A stretch of 64,000 bases of DNA, taken from Methylobacterium nodulans ORS 2060 (GTDB lineage Bacteria; Pseudomonadota; Alphaproteobacteria; Rhizobiales; Beijerinckiaceae). The notes below the pieces were generated by a model that was not told the DNA's origin, did no database searches, and worked only from the letters and a program-made list of their open reading frames with translations. Location of the stretch: positions 7,053,001 through 7,117,000 of the forward strand of contig NC_011894.1 in NCBI RefSeq assembly GCF_000022085.1, given 5' to 3'. A program made the position numbers and the translations under genes. Below, piece by piece: positions 22,076 through 30,207 of this stretch. Position 1 is the first letter of the stretch, and every line of letters starts with the position of its first letter.

Positions 22076-23931
22076 TGTGGTTGATCGACGGCTTCAAGAA
22101 CTTCCTCAGCGGAATCGGCACCGCCAAGGATAAGACGCTGGGGAATACCCACGTCTTCCTGCCGCGCACGCCCGAGGAGATCCAGGCCGCCTACCGCGGC
22201 AACTGGGTCGCTCGCAAAATCGTGGATATCGTGCCGTTCGATATGCTGCGCGAGTGGCGCAGCTGGCAGGCGGACCCCAAGCAGGTCGAGGCGATCGAGG
22301 CGGCCGAGAAGGCGCTGAGCCTCCAGACCAAGCTGCTCGACGCCCTGCGCCGGGCCCGGCGCGACGGCGGCGCCGCGCTGCTGATCGGGGACGGCGCGGC
22401 CGATCCCAGCCAGCCGCTCGTCCCCGAGCGCCTGCGCCGGGGCGGCATCCGCTATGTCCACGTCCTTGGCCGCTACGAGATCACCCCCGGCCAGATCGAT
22501 ATGCACCCGGAGTCGCCCTGGTTCGGGGAGCCGGTTGAGTGGACGTTGAGCGGCACCAAGAGCGGCGTCCAGCGGATCCACCCCTCGCGCGTCATCCGGT
22601 TGATCGGCGCGCCGCTCCTGGAGGTGAACGCCCAGGCCACAGAGCAGGGCTGGGGCGATAGCGTGCTCCAGGCGGTCTTCGATGCGGTGGATCAGGCGAC
22701 CTCCTCGGCCGCCTACGTCAATGCGATGCTGCCAGAGGCCAAGCAGGACATCATCTTCGTCCCCGGCCTCTCGCGCCAGCTGGCCACGGCCAAGGGTACC
22801 GCCGACCTCACGAAACGGTTCGAGTACGCAGCCCAGATGAAGAGCATGGTCAACATGCTCCTGCTGGAGGGCGACGGGCGGAGCCCAGAGGGTGAGGTCT
22901 ACGAGCAAAAGCAGCTGTCCTTCACCGGCCTGCCCGACGTGGTCCGCCTGTTCCTGCTGGTCGCCTCGGCGGCCGCCGATATCCCGGCGACCCGGCTGCT
23001 CGGCCAATCGCCCCAGGGCATGAATGCCACCGGCGATAGCGATACCCGCAACTACTACGACCGCTGCGCTGCCGAGCAGAAGGTCGTCCTCACCCCGGCG
23101 ATCGCCCGCCTGGACGAGCTCTTGATCCGCCATGCCCTCGGCGATCGCCCTCCGGAGGTCTGGTACGAGTGGCGCCCGCTCTACCAGCCGACCCAGAAGG
23201 AGAAGGCCGACGCCTTCAAGACCATCTCGGATGCGGTCAACGTGCTGGCGAACGCCGCCGTCATCCCCGACGAGATCCTGGCGAAGGGCGTCAAGGGCTT
23301 CGTCACCGACAGCGGCCTGCTGCCGGGCATTGACGTGGCCTACGATGAGCATGGCGACACGCCGCTGACCGAGGACGATCCGCAGGCCGACCAGTTCGGG
23401 CCGGACGGCCAGCCGGCTGAGGGCTTCACCGGCACCGTGGTGCCATTCCCGGCCCGCCAGGTCGCGGACGCCACCCCGCGGAGCCTCTACGTCAGCCGCA
23501 AGCTCCTCAATGGGGACGACCTGCTCGCCTGGGCGGGCAGCCAGGGGTTTTCGGACTTGATGCCGGCGCGCGAGCTGCACGTCACCATCGCCTACAGCCG
23601 TCAGCCCCTCGACTGGATGAAGGTCGGCCAAACCTGGCAGGGCGAGCAGCTGAAGATCGACGCCGGCGGCCCGCGGCTGATCGAGCGCTTCGGCGAGGCG
23701 GTGGTTCTGCTGTTCGCCTCCTCCGACCTGAGGTGGCGCTGGCAGGAGATCATCGACGCGGGCGCCTCGTGGGATCACCCGGAATACCAGCCCCACGTCA
23801 CGTTCTCATGGAACGCGGGCGACATCGATCTATCCAAGGTCCAGCCCTACAACGGCCCGCTCGTCTTCGGCCCCGAGATCTTCGAGCCGATCGATGAGAA
23901 CTGGCGGGCAAAGCTGGAGGCCGCCGAGTGA
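22075..23931 (+). CDS. Portal protein (DUF1073) fused to Acb1-like 2H phosphoesterase
   Basis: A 618-residue protein. Residues 1-~440 are a DUF1073-type portal: NTHVFLPRTPEEIQAAYRGN, RKIVDIVPFDMLREWRSW, GGAALLIGDG, and SPQGMNATGDSDTRNYYD. After a linker, residues ~475-618 form a 2H phosphoesterase with both catalytic motifs, His502-Val-Thr504 (ELHVTIAYS) and His574-Val-Thr576 (PHVTFSW), as in Acb1, the phage T4 enzyme that degrades cyclic-nucleotide signals of CBASS immunity. Both His/Thr pairs are intact, so activity is plausible. Portal-Acb1 fusions are known in databases as one family. It overlaps terL by 1 nt and the next peptide by GTGA. Confidence 0.9.
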   Translation: MWLIDGFKNFLSGIGTAKDKTLGNTHVFLPRTPEEIQAAYRGNWVARKIVDIVPFDMLREWRSWQADPKQVEAIEAAEKALSLQTKLLDALRRARRDGGAALLIGDGAADPSQPLVPERLRRGGIRYVHVLGRYEITPGQIDMHPESPWFGEPVEWTLSGTKSGVQRIHPSRVIRLIGAPLLEVNAQATEQGWGDSVLQAVFDAVDQATSSAAYVNAMLPEAKQDIIFVPGLSRQLATAKGTADLTKRFEYAAQMKSMVNMLLLEGDGRSPEGEVYEQKQLSFTGLPDVVRLFLLVASAAADIPATRLLGQSPQGMNATGDSDTRNYYDRCAAEQKVVLTPAIARLDELLIRHALGDRPPEVWYEWRPLYQPTQKEKADAFKTISDAVNVLANAAVIPDEILAKGVKGFVTDSGLLPGIDVAYDEHGDTPLTEDDPQADQFGPDGQPAEGFTGTVVPFPARQVADATPRSLYVSRKLLNGDDLLAWAGSQGFSDLMPARELHVTIAYSRQPLDWMKVGQTWQGEQLKIDAGGPRLIERFGEAVVLLFASSDLRWRWQEIIDAGASWDHPEYQPHVTFSWNAGDIDLSKVQPYNGPLVFGPEIFEPIDENWRAKLEAAE

Positions 23932-24017
23932 TCTGGCTCGGCATCGTCTGGCTCGCCTGCCTCGCGTGGCTGCTCCACGCAGCCGAGCGCGCCCCCGAAC
24001 TCCCCGGGCACGACTGA
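23928..24017 (+). CDS. 29-aa membrane peptide
   Basis: A GTG at 23928 overlaps the portal stop as GTGA and opens a 29-codon frame, VIWLGIVWLACLAWLLHAAE..., consisting of one hydrophobic, Trp-rich helix and a short charged tail. The coupling and the clean transmembrane pattern favour a real micropeptide, but the length is short enough for chance. Role unknown. Confidence 0.45.
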   Translation: MIWLGIVWLACLAWLLHAAERAPELPGHD

Positions 24018-24027
24018 AGGACGGCGG

Positions 24028-24339
24028 ATGACCCAACCCGCTTGCAGCCGCCGGAGCGCGCTCGCCGGCCTCCCGGCCCCGCGCCACTGCACGATCTGCG
24101 GGCTCTGGCAGGAGGCCGCCGCCGCCGGAATCACCTTCGTCGTCTATCTCGACGGTTAGCGCGTCCGGGGCCTCTGCACCATGGCCGACGATCTCGCCGG
24201 CGAGGTCGAGCTCGTCGCGAAGGATGAGCGCGGCAACCCGCGCATGAACCTGGCCCGCCCCGGCGAGGTGCTGCGCGAGATCCGGCGCGGGCGCGTGAAG
24301 ATCGTCCGCCGGCACAAGCACTGGACCGATCAGGTCTGA
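24028..24339 (+). pseudogene. Small Cys-containing protein interrupted by an in-frame amber codon
   Basis: ATG at 24028 (7 nt after GGACGG) opens MTQPACSRRSALAGLP... and runs to TAG at 24157-24159. The same frame then continues without a stop for 59 more codons (RVRGLCTMADDLAGEVELVA ... HKHWTDQV) to TGA at 24337-24339. The joined sequence reads smoothly across the TAG (FVVYLDG-stop-RVRGLC) and includes HCTIC before and GLC after it, so it looks like one 103-residue protein whose codon 44 became TAG, most simply CAG or CGG mutated. Otherwise translation may re-initiate at ATG 24181 or read through. Family not recognised. Confidence 0.6.
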
Positions 24340-24375
24340 GGGAGCCGCCGCGGGCGGCCGGTAGCAGAGGCACCC

Positions 24376-25596
24376 ATGCAGTTCTTCGATCATCTGTCGC
24401 TCGGCCAGACGGCCGAGATCGCGAACGCACGCGAGATGCGCAATGGCTCGGTCGTCATCCAGGCGAAGGCGGCCCGCGGCGGCAACGTGCAGGACTACCT
24501 CGGCATCGAGGTGGGCAAGCCCGAGATGCCGATCGTCCGCGTCTACCGCGATGCCGATGAGGTCTTCCGGGCCGATAGCCTGCGCACCTTCGGCCACAAG
24601 CCCGTCACCCTCGATCATCCCGCCCAGCCGGTCACCCCGGCCACCTGGCGCGATGTCGCCCGCGGGCACGTGGGCGAGGAGGTGCTGCGCGACGGCGAGT
24701 TCGTCCGCATCCCCATGCTGCTGGCCGACCAGAGCGCGATCGACGCCGTGAAGGCCGGCAAGCGCGAGCTGTCGGTTGGGTACCAGTGCGACCTCGACTG
24801 GACCCCCGGCACCACCCCGGACGGGCGCGCTTACGACGCCCGCCAGACCAACATCGTGGTCGATCACGTCGCGATCGTGGATCGCGGCCGGGCCGGCCCC
24901 GACTGCCGCATCGGCGACCAGCGCCCCGCCGACGCGAAGACCATGCGGGCGCTCTCCGTCCAGCAACAGCAGAGGGATGCGATCCCCATGAAGACCCTGA
25001 CGATCGACGGACACACCGTCGAGATGAGCGACGCCGCGGTGGTCGCGGTGTCCGGACTGCAGAAGCAGATCGGCCAGCTGACGACGGACAACCTGTCGCT
25101 CACGAAGCAGCTGAACGAGGCGAATACGACCCACGCCCAGGCGATCGAGGCGAAGGATGGCGAGCTCGCCGCGGCCCGCAAGACCATCGAGGCCAAGGAC
25201 GGCGAGATCGCGGTCCTCAAGAAGCAGGTCGAGGACGCGGCCCTCACCCCCGACAAGCTGGCGGCCGCGGTGGCGGCGCGTGCCAGCGTCATCGACGTGG
25301 CCAAGACTGTGATCGGCGCGACCTTCATGGATGCCGGCAAGACCGACGCCCAGATCCGCCGCGAGGTCGTGTCCGCTCGCCTCGGTGACAGCGCGAAGGA
25401 TCTCACGGACGGCGCGGTCGAGGGCGCCTTCCTGGCGATCGCCAAGGACGCCAAGCCGGCCGACCCGCTCGCCCGCACCATCGCGGACGGCGTCCAGCCG
25501 ACCGCCGGCCCGAAGGTGATCGAGGACGCTTACAACGCGAACGTCGATTACCTCACCAATGCCTGGAAGAACATGCCCGCCCGCGCGGCGCAGTGA
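24376..25596 (+). CDS. DUF2213 prohead protease/scaffold-like protein
   Basis: A 406-residue protein. Residues 1-200 are DUF2213, thought to be the head maturation protease: MQFFDHLSLGQTAEIANAREM, PVTLDHPAQPVTP, KRELSVGYQCDLDW and VDHVAIVDRGRAGPDC contain the conserved His and Ser positions. Residues 205-406 are a separate scaffold-like part with a coiled coil (LNEANTTHAQAIEAKDGEL and two EAKDGE repeats). An in-frame ATG at 24988 (MKTLTIDGHTVEM) after AGAGGG could give an independent 202-residue scaffold, as with lambda C/Nu3. It precedes cement and capsid genes. Confidence 0.8.
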   Translation: MQFFDHLSLGQTAEIANAREMRNGSVVIQAKAARGGNVQDYLGIEVGKPEMPIVRVYRDADEVFRADSLRTFGHKPVTLDHPAQPVTPATWRDVARGHVGEEVLRDGEFVRIPMLLADQSAIDAVKAGKRELSVGYQCDLDWTPGTTPDGRAYDARQTNIVVDHVAIVDRGRAGPDCRIGDQRPADAKTMRALSVQQQQRDAIPMKTLTIDGHTVEMSDAAVVAVSGLQKQIGQLTTDNLSLTKQLNEANTTHAQAIEAKDGELAAARKTIEAKDGEIAVLKKQVEDAALTPDKLAAAVAARASVIDVAKTVIGATFMDAGKTDAQIRREVVSARLGDSAKDLTDGAVEGAFLAIAKDAKPADPLARTIADGVQPTAGPKVIEDAYNANVDYLTNAWKNMPARAAQ

Positions 25597-25639
25597 TCCA
25601 GTCATTCCTCGTGCAGCACTAGAATAGGAGTAGACTGGA

Positions 25640-26092
25640 ATGCCTCCGGTTCAGACCACCTATGCGGGCGCCATGGCCCCCGCCTTCGAGGGCATGGTCG
25701 CCTACATGGAGAGCGACGGGATTATCTCCCGCGTCATCGAGACGGCAGGCGGGATCGGCTTCGGCAAGGCGGCCTTCCAGGGCGCCACGGACGATGCCAT
25801 CGCCACGACCGGGGCGGTGTTTCGCGGCGTCACCTGCACCGACCACTTCCCCACCCTGACCATTGCGGGCGGCGCGGGCGACCTGCACCCGAAGGGCGAC
25901 ACGGTCTCGGTCATGCACCGCGGCACCGTCTGGGTGCGGGCGACCGGTGCCGTCACGGCCGGCGCGCCTGCCTTCGTCACCCCGGCCGGCGGATTCTCCG
26001 CAACGGCGTCCGGCAACACGGCCGTCCCGGCCATCTTCGACAGCTCCGGCGCCGACGGCGCGCTGGTGATGCTGCGGCTCAACCTCCCCTGA
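25640..26092 (+). CDS. Structural cement/decoration protein (Gp24/DUF2190-like)
   Basis: A 150-residue, Gly/Ala/Thr-rich, beta-barrel-like protein with an AGGAG site before the ATG at 25640. The layout AYMESDGIISRVIETAGGIGFG and VMHRGTVWVRATGAVTAGAPAFVTP fits DUF2190 structural cement proteins that decorate capsids. Located between the protease/scaffold and the major capsid gene, as usual. A strong hairpin follows its stop. Confidence 0.75.
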   Translation: MPPVQTTYAGAMAPAFEGMVAYMESDGIISRVIETAGGIGFGKAAFQGATDDAIATTGAVFRGVTCTDHFPTLTIAGGAGDLHPKGDTVSVMHRGTVWVRATGAVTAGAPAFVTPAGGFSATASGNTAVPAIFDSSGADGALVMLRLNLP

Positions 26093-26110
26093 TCCGGCCT
26101 GAGCCGGATC
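26091..26110 (+). promoter_or_regulatory. Hairpin before the major capsid gene
   Basis: GATCCGGC-CTGA-GCCGGATC, a perfect 8-bp stem with a 4-nt loop beginning at the cement protein's stop codon. No T-run follows, so it is more likely an mRNA processing or stability element than a terminator. Confidence 0.5.
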
Positions 26111-26153
26111 TCCCCTCTCCATCCTGGAAATTGATCGAAAGGAGACACTGACC

Positions 26154-27101
26154 ATGCGAGGCCAGTTTCTGATCGATGCACCGCGCGCCCTGGCCTTTCT
26201 GGTCAGCCAGCAGACGTTCATCGAGCCCCAGGTCTACCGGACGCAGTACCCTGAGATCCGCTACCCGCGGCTCGTCCCGGTGGACACCAATGCCCCCGAG
26301 TGGATCCCATCCGTCACCTACTACTCGGTCGATCAGGTCGGCCGGGCCAAGTGGATCACCGGTCAGGCGCATGACGTGCCGCGGGCCGATGTGCTGCGCA
26401 GCCAGTTCGAGTCCTCGGTCTCGATGGCCGGTATCGGCTACGGCTACGATCTGGAGGAGATCGGCAAGGCGCAGCTGATGGGCCTCAACCTGTCGGCGGA
26501 CAAGGCCGATGCGGCCCGCCGCGCCTCCGAGGAGTTCATTGATCAGGTCGCCCTGTTCGGCGATCCGGCCAAGGGTTACTCGGGCCTCATCAACAACCCG
26601 GGCGTCACCCAGGGCTCGGCGGCGGCGACGGGCACGGGCAGCAGCACGCGCTGGGTGGACAAGACCGCGGATCAGGTGCTGGCCGACGTCAACGGGCAGC
26701 TGACCGGCATCTATACCGGTTCATCCACGGTCGAACTCGCGGACACGGTGCTGCTGCCCTACGACCAGATGATTGCGCTCAGCCTGCGGCGGATCGATCC
26801 GACCAGCCAGATGACCCTGCTGGACTGGATCCAGCAGAAGAACGTCTACACCATCGAGACCCAGCGCCCGCTCAACGTGTTCGGCGTGCGCGGGCTGGAG
26901 ACCGCGGGGGCCGGCGGCACGACCCGTATGGTCGCCTACCGGCGCGATCCGGCGGTGGTGAAGCTTTGGATGCCCATGCCCTTCCGGTTCTTCCCGGCCT
27001 GGCAGACCGGGCCGTTCAAATTCGACGTGCCCGGCGCCTTCCGCCTCGGCGGCGTCGATATCCGGCGCCCGGGCGCCTTCCGCTACCTCGACGGGATCTG
27101 A
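26154..27101 (+). CDS. Major capsid protein (DUF2184-type)
   Basis: A 315-residue coat protein with the best ribosome site in the window (AAAGGAG 10 nt before the ATG at 26154). Features of the DUF2184/HK97-fold family: LAFLVSQQTFIEPQVYRTQY, YYSVDQVGRAKWITG, EEIGKAQLMGLNLSADKA, LLPYDQMIALSLRRID and the C-terminal FRLGGVDIRRPGAFRYLDGI. There is no long N-terminal delta domain, fitting a separate scaffold in the DUF2213 gene. It is flanked by two strong hairpins. Confidence 0.88.
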   Translation: MRGQFLIDAPRALAFLVSQQTFIEPQVYRTQYPEIRYPRLVPVDTNAPEWIPSVTYYSVDQVGRAKWITGQAHDVPRADVLRSQFESSVSMAGIGYGYDLEEIGKAQLMGLNLSADKADAARRASEEFIDQVALFGDPAKGYSGLINNPGVTQGSAAATGTGSSTRWVDKTADQVLADVNGQLTGIYTGSSTVELADTVLLPYDQMIALSLRRIDPTSQMTLLDWIQQKNVYTIETQRPLNVFGVRGLETAGAGGTTRMVAYRRDPAVVKLWMPMPFRFFPAWQTGPFKFDVPGAFRLGGVDIRRPGAFRYLDGI

Positions 27102-27120
27102 GGCGCCGCACGGCGCCTCA
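27099..27120 (+). promoter_or_regulatory. Hairpin after the major capsid gene
   Basis: TGAGGCGCC-GCAC-GGCGCCTCA, a perfect 9-bp stem with a 4-nt loop that includes the capsid stop codon. Without a T-run it is probably a 3' stabiliser or partial attenuator that raises capsid yield relative to the genes downstream. Confidence 0.55.
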
Positions 27121-27152
27121 CGCCCCTGAGAGCGGTCCGAGGAGGAATAGCA

Positions 27153-27503
27153 ATGGTGGAGATCACGAACCGGGCCCGTGGCCCGCGCCTGATCTGGGAG
27201 AAGGACGAGCGGGGCAACCCGCGCCAGCGTATCCTGCAGGTCGGCGAGACGGCCGACGTGCAGTTGCACAACCCGGACGATCCGATCCTGAAGGTCTGGA
27301 AGGACCAGGGGCAGATCGTCTTCGGCGAGGCCGCCGCGGGCGACGATGGCGAGGAGGGCGCCGGCTCGCAGGACGCCGAACTCGATAAGCTCTCCGACGA
27401 CGAGCTGCGCGCCTACCTCACCGAGCGCGGCGTGCAGGTCGGCAACTGGGGGCGCCGGCGGCTCCTGGCCGAGGCCGAGCGCGCCAAGGCGGGTCAGGGC
27501 TGA
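27153..27503 (+). CDS. Head-region protein with LEM/SAP-like C-terminus
   Basis: A 116-residue protein after a GGAGG site. The N-terminal half is beta-rich (EITNRARGPRLIWEKDERGN, VQLHNPDDPILKVW). After an acidic linker, the end reads ELDKLSDDELRAYLTERGV and RRRLLAEAERA, a helix-extended-loop-helix resembling SAP/HeH domains. These occur in phage head or head-tail proteins, sometimes binding DNA. It lies between capsid and connector genes; exact role unknown. Confidence 0.65.
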   Translation: MVEITNRARGPRLIWEKDERGNPRQRILQVGETADVQLHNPDDPILKVWKDQGQIVFGEAAAGDDGEEGAGSQDAELDKLSDDELRAYLTERGVQVGNWGRRRLLAEAERAKAGQG

Positions 27504-27506
27504 GCC

Positions 27507-27887
27507 ATGGCCTACGCGCCCCCGACCGTCGCGGATCTCACGGTCCGCTTCCCGGCCTTCGACGGCGTGCCGGACGAGACGATCCTCGCGGCCCTGGAGG
27601 ATGCGGCGTCGGTGGCCGACAATGGGTGGCCTGAGGCGGACCGGCGCAAGGCCGTGATGCTCCAGGCCGCCCACGACATGACCCTGCGCGGACTCGGGAC
27701 GGGCGCCGAGGCGGAGCTGGCCAAGGCCGGCGCCCTCGGCTTCACCTCGTTCCGCTCCGGGCAGTTGCAGCTGGATCGCGCAGAGGCCTCCGCCCAGGCG
27801 TCCGGCGATCCCCTGGCGCAGACCACCTACGGGCGGGAGCTGCTCGCCCTGATCCGCTCCCACTTCCCCGGCGTGTTGGTGGTCTGA
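27507..27887 (+). CDS. Head-tail connector protein (DUF4054-like)
   Basis: A 126-residue helical protein: TVADLTVRFPAFDGVPDETI, ALEDAASVADNGWPE, RRKAVMLQAAHDMTLRGLG and TTYGRELLALIRSHFPG. The 'F..F..VPDE.I...L..A' opening and helical bundle fit DUF4054/gp6-type adaptor proteins that bind the portal. The stop overlaps the next start (TGATG). Position 3' to the capsid gene agrees. Confidence 0.75.
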   Translation: MAYAPPTVADLTVRFPAFDGVPDETILAALEDAASVADNGWPEADRRKAVMLQAAHDMTLRGLGTGAEAELAKAGALGFTSFRSGQLQLDRAEASAQASGDPLAQTTYGRELLALIRSHFPGVLVV

Positions 27888-28261
27888 TGGGACTGCTCGA
27901 CGGTAGCCTCGCCGGCGTGTTCGCGGCCGGCTTCTCCTGGCTCTACGCGGATGCGGTCTACACGGTCGACGAGCCGTCCGAGGGCGGGTCGAAGTGGGAC
28001 CCGGCCCCGCCCACGCCCAAGACCTATCCCTGCAAGGCGATGCGGGACGAGTGGACCGCCTACGAGCGCCAGGGCGGCCTCATCGGCGCCCAGGACTGGA
28101 AGGTGCTGGTCCTCACCGAGTCGCTGCCCGTCACCCCCGTGGAGGGCGCCCGCATCACCCTGTACGGGCAGACCCTCACCATCGCCTCGGCCGGCGGCGG
28201 CGCGCCCGCCGTCACCACCGACCCAGCCCGCGGGGCCTGGGTGCTGCGCTGCCGGCTCTGA
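27887..28261 (+). CDS. Head closure-like hypothetical protein, 124 aa
   Basis: Starts MGLLDGSLAGVFAAGFSWLY and has a beta-rich body (YPCKAMRDEWTAYERQGGLI ... KVLVLTESLPVTP ... ARITLYGQTLTIA). Short beta-barrel proteins of this size right after a connector are commonly head-closure or stopper proteins, and the motif Y-C-A followed by a mid-domain KVLVL fits such folds. The assignment rests mainly on position. Both ends overlap neighbours by 1 nt. Confidence 0.6.
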   Translation: MGLLDGSLAGVFAAGFSWLYADAVYTVDEPSEGGSKWDPAPPTPKTYPCKAMRDEWTAYERQGGLIGAQDWKVLVLTESLPVTPVEGARITLYGQTLTIASAGGGAPAVTTDPARGAWVLRCRL

Positions 28262-28491
28262 TGCGGATCCTGATCGTTCCTGACCCGGGCCGCGACGGCC
28301 ATGCCGCGGCCGAGCGCGCTGCGGAAACAATCCGCGCGGTGGTGCCGGGCGAGGTCGCCCTGCTCACCTCGTCCCGGTCCGCCAGCCGGCCCGGCCCGGC
28401 GGTGTGCCGCGAGGTCCTGCTGGCCCAGGACAAGCCCGCGCCGAAGCGCTGCGGCCTCTGCGGCCTCGGCCCCTGTCGCGAGCGCGTCTGA
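28261..28491 (+). CDS. Hypothetical phage protein, 76 aa
   Basis: MRILIVPDPGRDGHAAAERAAETIRAVVPG..., starting in a TGATG overlap. It looks like a small Rossmann-type beta-alpha unit followed by a basic stretch and a C-terminal Cys motif (CGLCGLGPC) that could bind metal. No family recognised. Confidence 0.5.
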   Translation: MRILIVPDPGRDGHAAAERAAETIRAVVPGEVALLTSSRSASRPGPAVCREVLLAQDKPAPKRCGLCGLGPCRERV

Positions 28492-28494
28492 CGC

Positions 28495-28524
28495 GCCGTG
28501 AACCTCACGGCACCGATGCCGTGA
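28495..28524 (+). promoter_or_regulatory. Two mutually exclusive hairpins
   Basis: GCCGTGA-ACC-TCACGGC (28495-28511) and TCACGGCA-CCGA-TGCCGTGA (28505-28524) share the central TCACGGC, so only one can form at a time (7-bp versus 8-bp stem). They lie 32 bp ahead of the small gene at 28556, whose ribosome site is AAGGGAG. This may be an attenuator, a protein-binding mRNA site or a processing signal. Confidence 0.4.
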
Positions 28525-28555
28525 TCCGTCCCGTCACTCTCAAGGGAGATTTCTC

Positions 28556-28747
28556 ATGGCCGATACCTCCGACACGCCCAAGTCGGCGAAGACGGCGCAG
28601 CCGAAGCCCGACGTGGTGGCCGAGCCGAGCGTGCGGCTCCAGCGCCCGGTCGAGGGCTCGGACCAGCCGGTCGTCATCATCGTGACCGAGGATCAGGTGG
28701 ACGCCTACCTGAAGGACGGCTGGAAGCGCGAGAGCAGCAAGTCCTAA
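28556..28747 (+). CDS. Small hypothetical protein, 63 aa
   Basis: MADTSDTPKSAKTAQPKPD..., Lys/Pro-rich N-terminus then a short beta-hairpin-like core (QPVVIIVTEDQVDAYLKDGWKRE). A strong AAGGGAG site precedes it by 10 nt. The phrase EDQVDAYLKDGWK is typical of tiny head-region proteins in related phages, but no function is assigned. Confidence 0.6.
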   Translation: MADTSDTPKSAKTAQPKPDVVAEPSVRLQRPVEGSDQPVVIIVTEDQVDAYLKDGWKRESSKS

Positions 28748-28754
28748 TCCCGGC

Positions 28755-29762
28755 ATGGCCGCCTCGATCGCCGACCTGATCGACGCCTGGGCGCCCCGCC
28801 TCCAGCGGGCGTTCCTGGCGGCGATCGCCGACATTCAGGACAAGGCCCAGATCGGGGTGATCGCCGCCCTCCTGGAGCGCGGCGACGTCAACGGCGCCGT
28901 TGAGGCGGTCGGGCTCGATCCGGTCGCCTTCCGCGCCCTCGACGCCACCACCGCGCAGGCCTTCGAGGATGGCGGCACCTTCACGGTGGCGCGCTTCCCG
29001 GCCCTGCGCCAGCCGAACGGGCACCGACTGACGATCCGGTTCGACGTGCGCAACCCCTCGGCCGAGGACTGGCTGCGCGATCATTCCTCGCGAAAAGTGA
29101 CCGAGATCGTGGACGACCAGCGCGTGATGATCCGCGCGGCGCTCACCGCCGGCATGGTGGCGGGCCGCAACCCGCGGGACGTGGCGCTCGATCTGGTCGG
29201 CCGGATCAACCCGGCCACCGGCCGGCGCGAGGGCGGCACCATCGGGCTCACCGCCCACCAAGAGGAGTGGGCACGCCGCTACGCCGACCAGCTCGCCCGC
29301 CTCGATCCGGCCGCCCTCACCCGCCAGCTGCGCGACAAGCGCTTCGACAGCACGGTCCGCACGGCGATCGAGCAGGGCAAGGCGCTGAAGGCGGACCAGA
29401 TCGCCAAGATGGTCCTGGCCTACCGCAACCGGGCGCTCCGGTACCGGGCCGAGACGATCGGCCGGACCGAGGCAATGGCCGCTCTGCATCAGAGCCAGCA
29501 CGAGGCGACCCAGCAGGCGATCAATGCCGGCCAGATCAACCCGATGCACGTGGAAGAAATCTGGCGCACCACGCTCGACGGGCGCGAGCGCGACACGCAC
29601 CGCGCGATGAACGGCCAGCGGGTGCGGCGCGGCCAGCCCTTCGTCAGCCCGAGCGGCGCCCGCCTGCGCTACCCGGGCGATCCGCAGGCCCCGGCCGCGG
29701 AGATCGTGAACTGCCGCTGTTACGTCGAGGTCAAGGTGAACTTCCTCGCAGGAGTGCGCTGA
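28755..29762 (+). CDS. Minor head protein (Mu F/SPP1 gp7-like)
   Basis: A 335-residue head morphogenesis protein. The C-terminal third carries the classical MuF block: AETIGRTEAMAALHQSQHEA, EEIWRTTLDGRERDTHRAMNG (abridged) and the Cys/His end EIVNCRCYVEV. The N-terminal part is helical. Such proteins enter the prohead with the portal and may be ejected with DNA. It is displaced from the portal gene here, lying after the connectors. It ends with a TGATG overlap with the following tail-completion gene. Confidence 0.88.
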   Translation: MAASIADLIDAWAPRLQRAFLAAIADIQDKAQIGVIAALLERGDVNGAVEAVGLDPVAFRALDATTAQAFEDGGTFTVARFPALRQPNGHRLTIRFDVRNPSAEDWLRDHSSRKVTEIVDDQRVMIRAALTAGMVAGRNPRDVALDLVGRINPATGRREGGTIGLTAHQEEWARRYADQLARLDPAALTRQLRDKRFDSTVRTAIEQGKALKADQIAKMVLAYRNRALRYRAETIGRTEAMAALHQSQHEATQQAINAGQINPMHVEEIWRTTLDGRERDTHRAMNGQRVRRGQPFVSPSGARLRYPGDPQAPAAEIVNCRCYVEVKVNFLAGVR

Positions 29763-30205
29763 TGGGTGATTTCCAGAGCCAGGTCAGCGAATGGGTGCGC
29801 CAGACCGAGGAGCGCCTGACCGCGGTGTTCCGCGAGTCCGCCCAGCGCGTGATCAGCGACATGCAGAGCCGCGTCCCGGTCGATACCGGCTTCCTGAAGT
29901 CGTCGCTGCAGGTCTCGACCGACGCCCCGGTCCCGGCCGACCGCAAGCCGCCCCCCGGCGCGGCCCCCGCCTACAACCCGACCGCCGCGACCCTGGCGAT
30001 CGCCGGGGCCGAGATCGGCGACACCCTCTACGCCAGCTACTCGGCGGTCTACGCGCGCCGCGTCAACTACGGCTTCGTCGGCACCGACAGCCTCGGGCGG
30101 ACCTACAATCAGGCGGGCCGGCACTTCGTCGGGCTCGCCGCCCAGCGCTGGCCGCAGATCGTGGCGGAGGTCTGCGCCGAGCTGCAGGCCAGCGCGGGGC
30201 GCTGA
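29762..30205 (+). CDS. HK97 gp10-like tail completion protein
   Basis: A 147-residue protein with the gp10 signature MQSRVPVDTGFLKSSLQ in the first third, then YSAVYARRVNYGFVG and the C-terminal GRHFVGLAAQRWPQIVAE. Members of this family complete the neck or tail end so heads and tails join. Start at the ATG at 29762 overlapping the previous stop. Coordinates and order (MuF, gp10, terminator, tube) fit a siphovirus. Confidence 0.85.
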   Translation: MGDFQSQVSEWVRQTEERLTAVFRESAQRVISDMQSRVPVDTGFLKSSLQVSTDAPVPADRKPPPGAAPAYNPTAATLAIAGAEIGDTLYASYSAVYARRVNYGFVGTDSLGRTYNQAGRHFVGLAAQRWPQIVAEVCAELQASAGR

Positions 30206-30207
30206 CG

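Noticed and set aside
22048..25605. Very long minus-strand frames opposite the portal and DUF2213 genes
   Set aside because: Same composition effect; no ribosome site and no recognisable domain, while the plus strand carries clear families.
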